Origin: SW4 sp042466115
GTDB taxonomy: Bacteria; Pseudomonadota; Alphaproteobacteria; Rhodobacterales; Rhodobacteraceae
DNA: 64,000 nt
Assembly: GCF_042466115.1 (NCBI RefSeq)
Contig: NZ_JAXHBQ010000001.1
Coordinates: 2,666,001-2,730,000 of the forward strand
Direction: 5' to 3'
The notes beneath the pieces were generated by a model. It searched no databases. It was given only the letters and a program-made list of their open reading frames with translations, and had not been told where the DNA came from. Within the stretch, counting starts at the first letter, position 1. Each line of letters begins with the position of its first letter. The position numbers and the translations under genes were made by a program. Shown piece after piece: positions 61,343 through 64,000 of this stretch.

Positions 61343-61611
61343 AGGACGTCCTGCCATGATCCAGATAGCATCAGTTTCAGTCCCAATTCCGTCAGCACAA
61401 GGATTTGACGTGATGACAGGGTGGCCCCCTTTCGAACGTCAAAGACGCCGGGCTGGCGGAATTGAGCGAAACCCCTTCGGGGCGCGGCGGATTTTGTCCC
61501 TGCCCGCGTCATCCGAACCTAACGATCAACCAGATCGCCACGGTTCAAATTCCTTGTCAGAAACAAAATCCGACACGCGCTGCTGCTGTCTGGATCATGG
61601 AAGGACGTCCT
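61343..61611. mobile_element. MITE-like inverted-repeat element between smoF and smoG
   Basis: 269 bases bounded by 32-bp terminal inverted repeats with 29 matches (61343-61374 and 61580-61611), each starting with the palindrome AGGACGTCCT and then CCATGATCCAGA. Inside are further pairings: ACAAGGATTTGA (61397) with TCAAATTCCTTGT (61545), CGGATTTTGT (61488) with ACAAAATCCG (61563), TTTGACG/CGTCAAA, and a CCCC-TTCG-GGG hairpin. The flanks repeat AAGGACGTCCT in direct orientation, which fits an 11-bp target duplication. No transposase is coded. A large structured RNA element is the alternative. Confidence 0.75.
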
Positions 61612-61614
61612 AAC

Positions 61615-62448
61615 ATGGCCATCGTCGCACAACACACGAAGTTCTCGAAAATTGCCTGGCCGGTTCTGGCCTGGGTCGTGGCCCTGATCTTCTTTTTCCC
61701 GATTGCCTACATGGTCCTGACCAGCTTCAAGACCGATGCAGACGCCGTGAAGCCGGAATTCCTGTTCTTCTTCACCCCGACCTTGGAAAACTACGCCAAC
61801 ATGACGGACAACTATGATTACTGGCGCTTTGCGCGCAACTCGGTGATCACTTCGGTGTCCGCTACCATCTTTTCGCTCTTTGTGGCCGTGCCCTGCGCCT
61901 ATGCCATGGCGTTCAACCCGTCGCGCGGCACCAAGGACATCCTGATGTGGATGCTCTCGACCAAGATGTTGCCGGCGGCGGCCGTTCTCTATCCGATGAT
62001 CTTTATGACCAAGGCGGCGGGTCTCTATGACACGCATTTCCTTGTCATCATGGTCCTGTCGCTGATCAACCTGCCCATCGCCATCTGGATGCTGTTCACC
62101 TACTTCAAGGACATCCCCAAGGACATCATCGAGGCCGGTCAAATGGACGGCCTGACCACATGGGGCGAAGTGCGCGAAATCCTGATCCCGCTGGCCTGGG
62201 GCGGCATCGCTTCGACCGCGCTGCTGATCTTCATCTTCTGCTGGAACGAAGCCTATTGGACGGTCCGCCTGACCACGACCGAGGCCGCAACCCTGTCCAA
62301 ACTGATCGAAGGCAACCGCGCGCCGGAGGGGCTGTTCTTTGGCCGCCTGTCGGCAGTGTCCACCGCCGCAGTCGGCCCGATCGTCGTGCTGGGCTGGTTC
62401 TGTCAGAAACAACTGGTCCAGGGTCTTACCTTCGGCGCCGTGAAATAA
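61615..62448 (+). CDS. smoG: Sorbitol/mannitol ABC transporter permease 2
   Basis: A 277-residue MalG-type permease with six helices (VLAWVVALIFFFPIAYMVLT, and others) and the EAA loop DIIEAGQMDGLTTWGEVREI near 180. The ATG at 61615 was chosen because MAIVAQHTKFSKIAWPV is the expected N-terminus and AAGGA lies 9 bases upstream. That site is the right-hand copy of the duplicated flank of the inserted element, so the insertion kept the smoG ribosome-binding site intact. Confidence 0.93.
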   Translation: MAIVAQHTKFSKIAWPVLAWVVALIFFFPIAYMVLTSFKTDADAVKPEFLFFFTPTLENYANMTDNYDYWRFARNSVITSVSATIFSLFVAVPCAYAMAFNPSRGTKDILMWMLSTKMLPAAAVLYPMIFMTKAAGLYDTHFLVIMVLSLINLPIAIWMLFTYFKDIPKDIIEAGQMDGLTTWGEVREILIPLAWGGIASTALLIFIFCWNEAYWTVRLTTTEAATLSKLIEGNRAPEGLFFGRLSAVSTAAVGPIVVLGWFCQKQLVQGLTFGAVK

Positions 62449-62496
62449 GCGTTCGCGCATCAAGACAAACGCGCTGCGGCGCACGAGGAGAATATC

Positions 62497-63501
62497 ATGG
62501 GACGGATCGTACTTGATAAAGTGAAAAAGCAATTCGGCGACGTGGAAGTCATCCCGCCGCTGGACCTTGAAATCGAAGACGGCGAGTTTGTCGTCTTTGT
62601 CGGCCCCTCGGGGTGTGGCAAGTCCACGCTGCTGCGTATGATTGCGGGTCTGGAAGACCTCACCGCGGGCGACATCAATATCGACGGCGACGTTGTGACC
62701 GAAGTGCCCCCCTCCAAGCGTGGCCTTGCGATGGTGTTCCAGTCCTATGCGCTTTATCCGCATATGACTGTGCGCAAGAACATCGCCTTCCCCTTGCGGA
62801 TGGAAGGGGTTGATCAGGCCACACAGGACGCCAAAGTCGCCGCTGCCGCGAAATCCCTGAACCTTGGTGACTATCTGGATCGCAAACCGGGCCAGTTGTC
62901 GGGTGGTCAGCGCCAGCGTGTGGCCATTGGCCGTGCGATTGTGCGTGAACCGGCGGCATTCCTCTTTGATGAACCGCTTTCCAACCTCGACGCCGCACTG
63001 CGGGTCGGCATGCGCCTCGAGATCATGGAACTTCACGAGAAGCTGAAAACCACCATGATCTATGTGACCCACGATCAGGTTGAGGCCATGACAATGGCTG
63101 ACAAGATCGTCGTGTTGCAGGCCGGTGTGATCGAACAGGTTGGTTCCCCGCTTGATCTGTATCATGCACCGCGCAACGTCTTTGTGGCCGGTTTCATTGG
63201 TTCGCCCAAGATGAATCTGATCGAAGGACCCGAAGCCGCCAAACATGACGCCAAAACCATCGGCATCCGCCCCGAACACTTGTCGGTGTCCAAGGAAAGC
63301 GGCACCTGGAAAGGGACCGTTGGCGTGGCCGAACACCTGGGTTCGGATACATTTATTCACGTCCACGACACGGGCCTGGGCGACATGATCACTGTGCGCA
63401 TCACAGGCGATATCGAAGCCCGCCATGGCGACACGATCTACCTGACGCCTGATCTGGAAAGATTGCATCGTTTTGGTGCGGACGGACTGCGGATTGCATG
63501 A
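62497..63501 (+). CDS. smoK: Sorbitol/mannitol ABC transporter ATP-binding protein (MalK/UgpC-like)
   Basis: A 334-residue ATPase. Walker A GPSGCGKST (36-44), signature LSGGQRQRVAIGRA near 133, Walker B FLFDEPLSNLDAALR, and switch MIYVTHDQVEAM are present, followed by a C-terminal TOBE/regulatory domain (TIGIRPEHLSVS, LGSDTFIHV). It drives uptake through SmoF/SmoG. It overlaps the dehydrogenase smoS by 4 bases (ATGA), showing that transport and oxidation are made together. Confidence 0.95.
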   Translation: MGRIVLDKVKKQFGDVEVIPPLDLEIEDGEFVVFVGPSGCGKSTLLRMIAGLEDLTAGDINIDGDVVTEVPPSKRGLAMVFQSYALYPHMTVRKNIAFPLRMEGVDQATQDAKVAAAAKSLNLGDYLDRKPGQLSGGQRQRVAIGRAIVREPAAFLFDEPLSNLDAALRVGMRLEIMELHEKLKTTMIYVTHDQVEAMTMADKIVVLQAGVIEQVGSPLDLYHAPRNVFVAGFIGSPKMNLIEGPEAAKHDAKTIGIRPEHLSVSKESGTWKGTVGVAEHLGSDTFIHVHDTGLGDMITVRITGDIEARHGDTIYLTPDLERLHRFGADGLRIA

Positions 63502-64000
63502 CACGGCTTGCTGGAAAAACCGCGCTGATCACGGGCGCTGCCCGCGGGATCGGGCTGGCGTTTGCGCAGGCTTACGTCGCCCAGGGCGCGCGCGTTGCGA
63601 TTGCCGACATCAATATTGATGCGGCGCGCAAGGCGGCGGATGATATCGGCAAAAGTGCCATCGCCGTGGCGCTGGACGTCACCGATCAAGCAAGTATCGA
63701 CGCCTGCGTCAAAGCCGTGGAAACCGAATTTGGCGCGATTGACATCCTGATCAACAACGCCGCCTTGTTCGAGGCCGCAGAGCTGGTCGACATCACCCGC
63801 GCGAGTTACGACAAGCTGTTTGCGGTCAATGTCCAAGGCACCTTGTTCATGATGCAGGCGGTCGCGAAATCCATGATTGCGCGCGGGCAGGGTGGCAAGA
63901 TCATCAACATGGCCAGTCAGGCCGGGCGGCGCGGTGAGGCCTTGGTCGCGGTTTACTGCGCAACCAAGGCGGCCGTGATCAGCCTGACACAATCCGCGGG
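63498..64000 (+). CDS. smoS: Sorbitol dehydrogenase, SDR family (3' end outside window)
   Basis: The first 167 residues of a classical SDR: cofactor motif TGAARGIG (13-20), LDVTDQASI, structural NNAA (86-89), the catalytic Ser in INMASQAGRRG, and YCATK (Tyr-x-x-x-Lys) at about 153-157. Context after smoEFGK marks it as the SmoS-type L-iditol/D-sorbitol 2-dehydrogenase that makes D-fructose. It is cut by the window end, so the substrate loop cannot be seen. Confidence 0.9.
   Translation, partial: MTRLAGKTALITGAARGIGLAFAQAYVAQGARVAIADINIDAARKAADDIGKSAIAVALDVTDQASIDACVKAVETEFGAIDILINNAALFEAAELVDITRASYDKLFAVNVQGTLFMMQAVAKSMIARGQGGKIINMASQAGRRGEALVAVYCATKAAVISLTQSA

Noticed and set aside
61541..61555. 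tRNA T-arm-like GGTTCAAATTCC in the smoF-smoG element
   Set aside because: No acceptor, D or anticodon arms fit around it; it is part of the internal inverted repeat of the element.

Overview
The window is a contiguous piece of a GC-rich alphaproteobacterial chromosome, almost certainly from the Rhodobacteraceae (Roseobacter group). Gene content supports this: the mreBCD-mrdA-rodA set, a bacterial FeS-type (6-4) photolyase, a GltX paralogue, class I lysyl-tRNA synthetase, a NDUFS4-like complex I subunit gene, DUF4329 and DUF4864 proteins, and a sorbitol/mannitol ABC operon of the smoEFGK-smoS type first known from Rhodobacter sphaeroides. The genus cannot be fixed from the sequence alone.

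Layout. 1-9 kb: tail of an SseB-like gene, then a minus-strand cell-shape operon (mreB, mreC, mreD, mrdA, rodA, ghrA) and leuA. leuA is preceded by a previously uncalled leucine-rich leader peptide and a strong attenuator-like hairpin. 9-26 kb: housekeeping and accessory genes (SDR, photolyase, an 18-repeat MORN protein, nadE, a PfkB sugar kinase with a LacI-type palindrome, gltX, a PLP decarboxylase, an FtsX-type ABC exporter beside tesA, dodecin, thioredoxin 2, a cold shock protein). 26-27.6 kb: phnA and a REP-associated tyrosine transposase (RAYT) with its own palindromic REP repeats around and inside it. More copies of the same palindrome lie near 11.3 kb and 43.0 kb. 27.6-47.7 kb: ettA, uspA, an alanine/glycine:cation symporter, an aldo/keto reductase with a TolB-like protein, nadD-dacB, lysK, an orphan beta-helix protein, uvrB, and tRNA-Arg(UCU). 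47.8-55.9 kb: a minus-strand sugar catabolic operon (LacI regulator, xylA, TIM-barrel epimerase, Gfo/Idh dehydrogenase, ribose-type ABC importer). 57-64 kb: a plus-strand polyol operon (HAD phosphatase, SorC/DeoR regulator, smoE, smoF, smoG, smoK, and the start of smoS).

The most notable observations are: (1) the leuA leader peptide and its 19+19 nt hairpin; (2) a 269-bp inverted-repeat, MITE-like element between smoF and smoG whose flanks duplicate the smoG ribosome-binding region; (3) a RAYT/REP system with one REP embedded in frame in the RAYT gene; (4) five 11-bp, helically phased tandem repeats downstream of the photolyase; (5) three single-base frameshifts in conserved genes (rodA, the AGCS symporter, and the last codons of xylA), which are either real lesions or base-calling errors and should be settled before biology is read into them.
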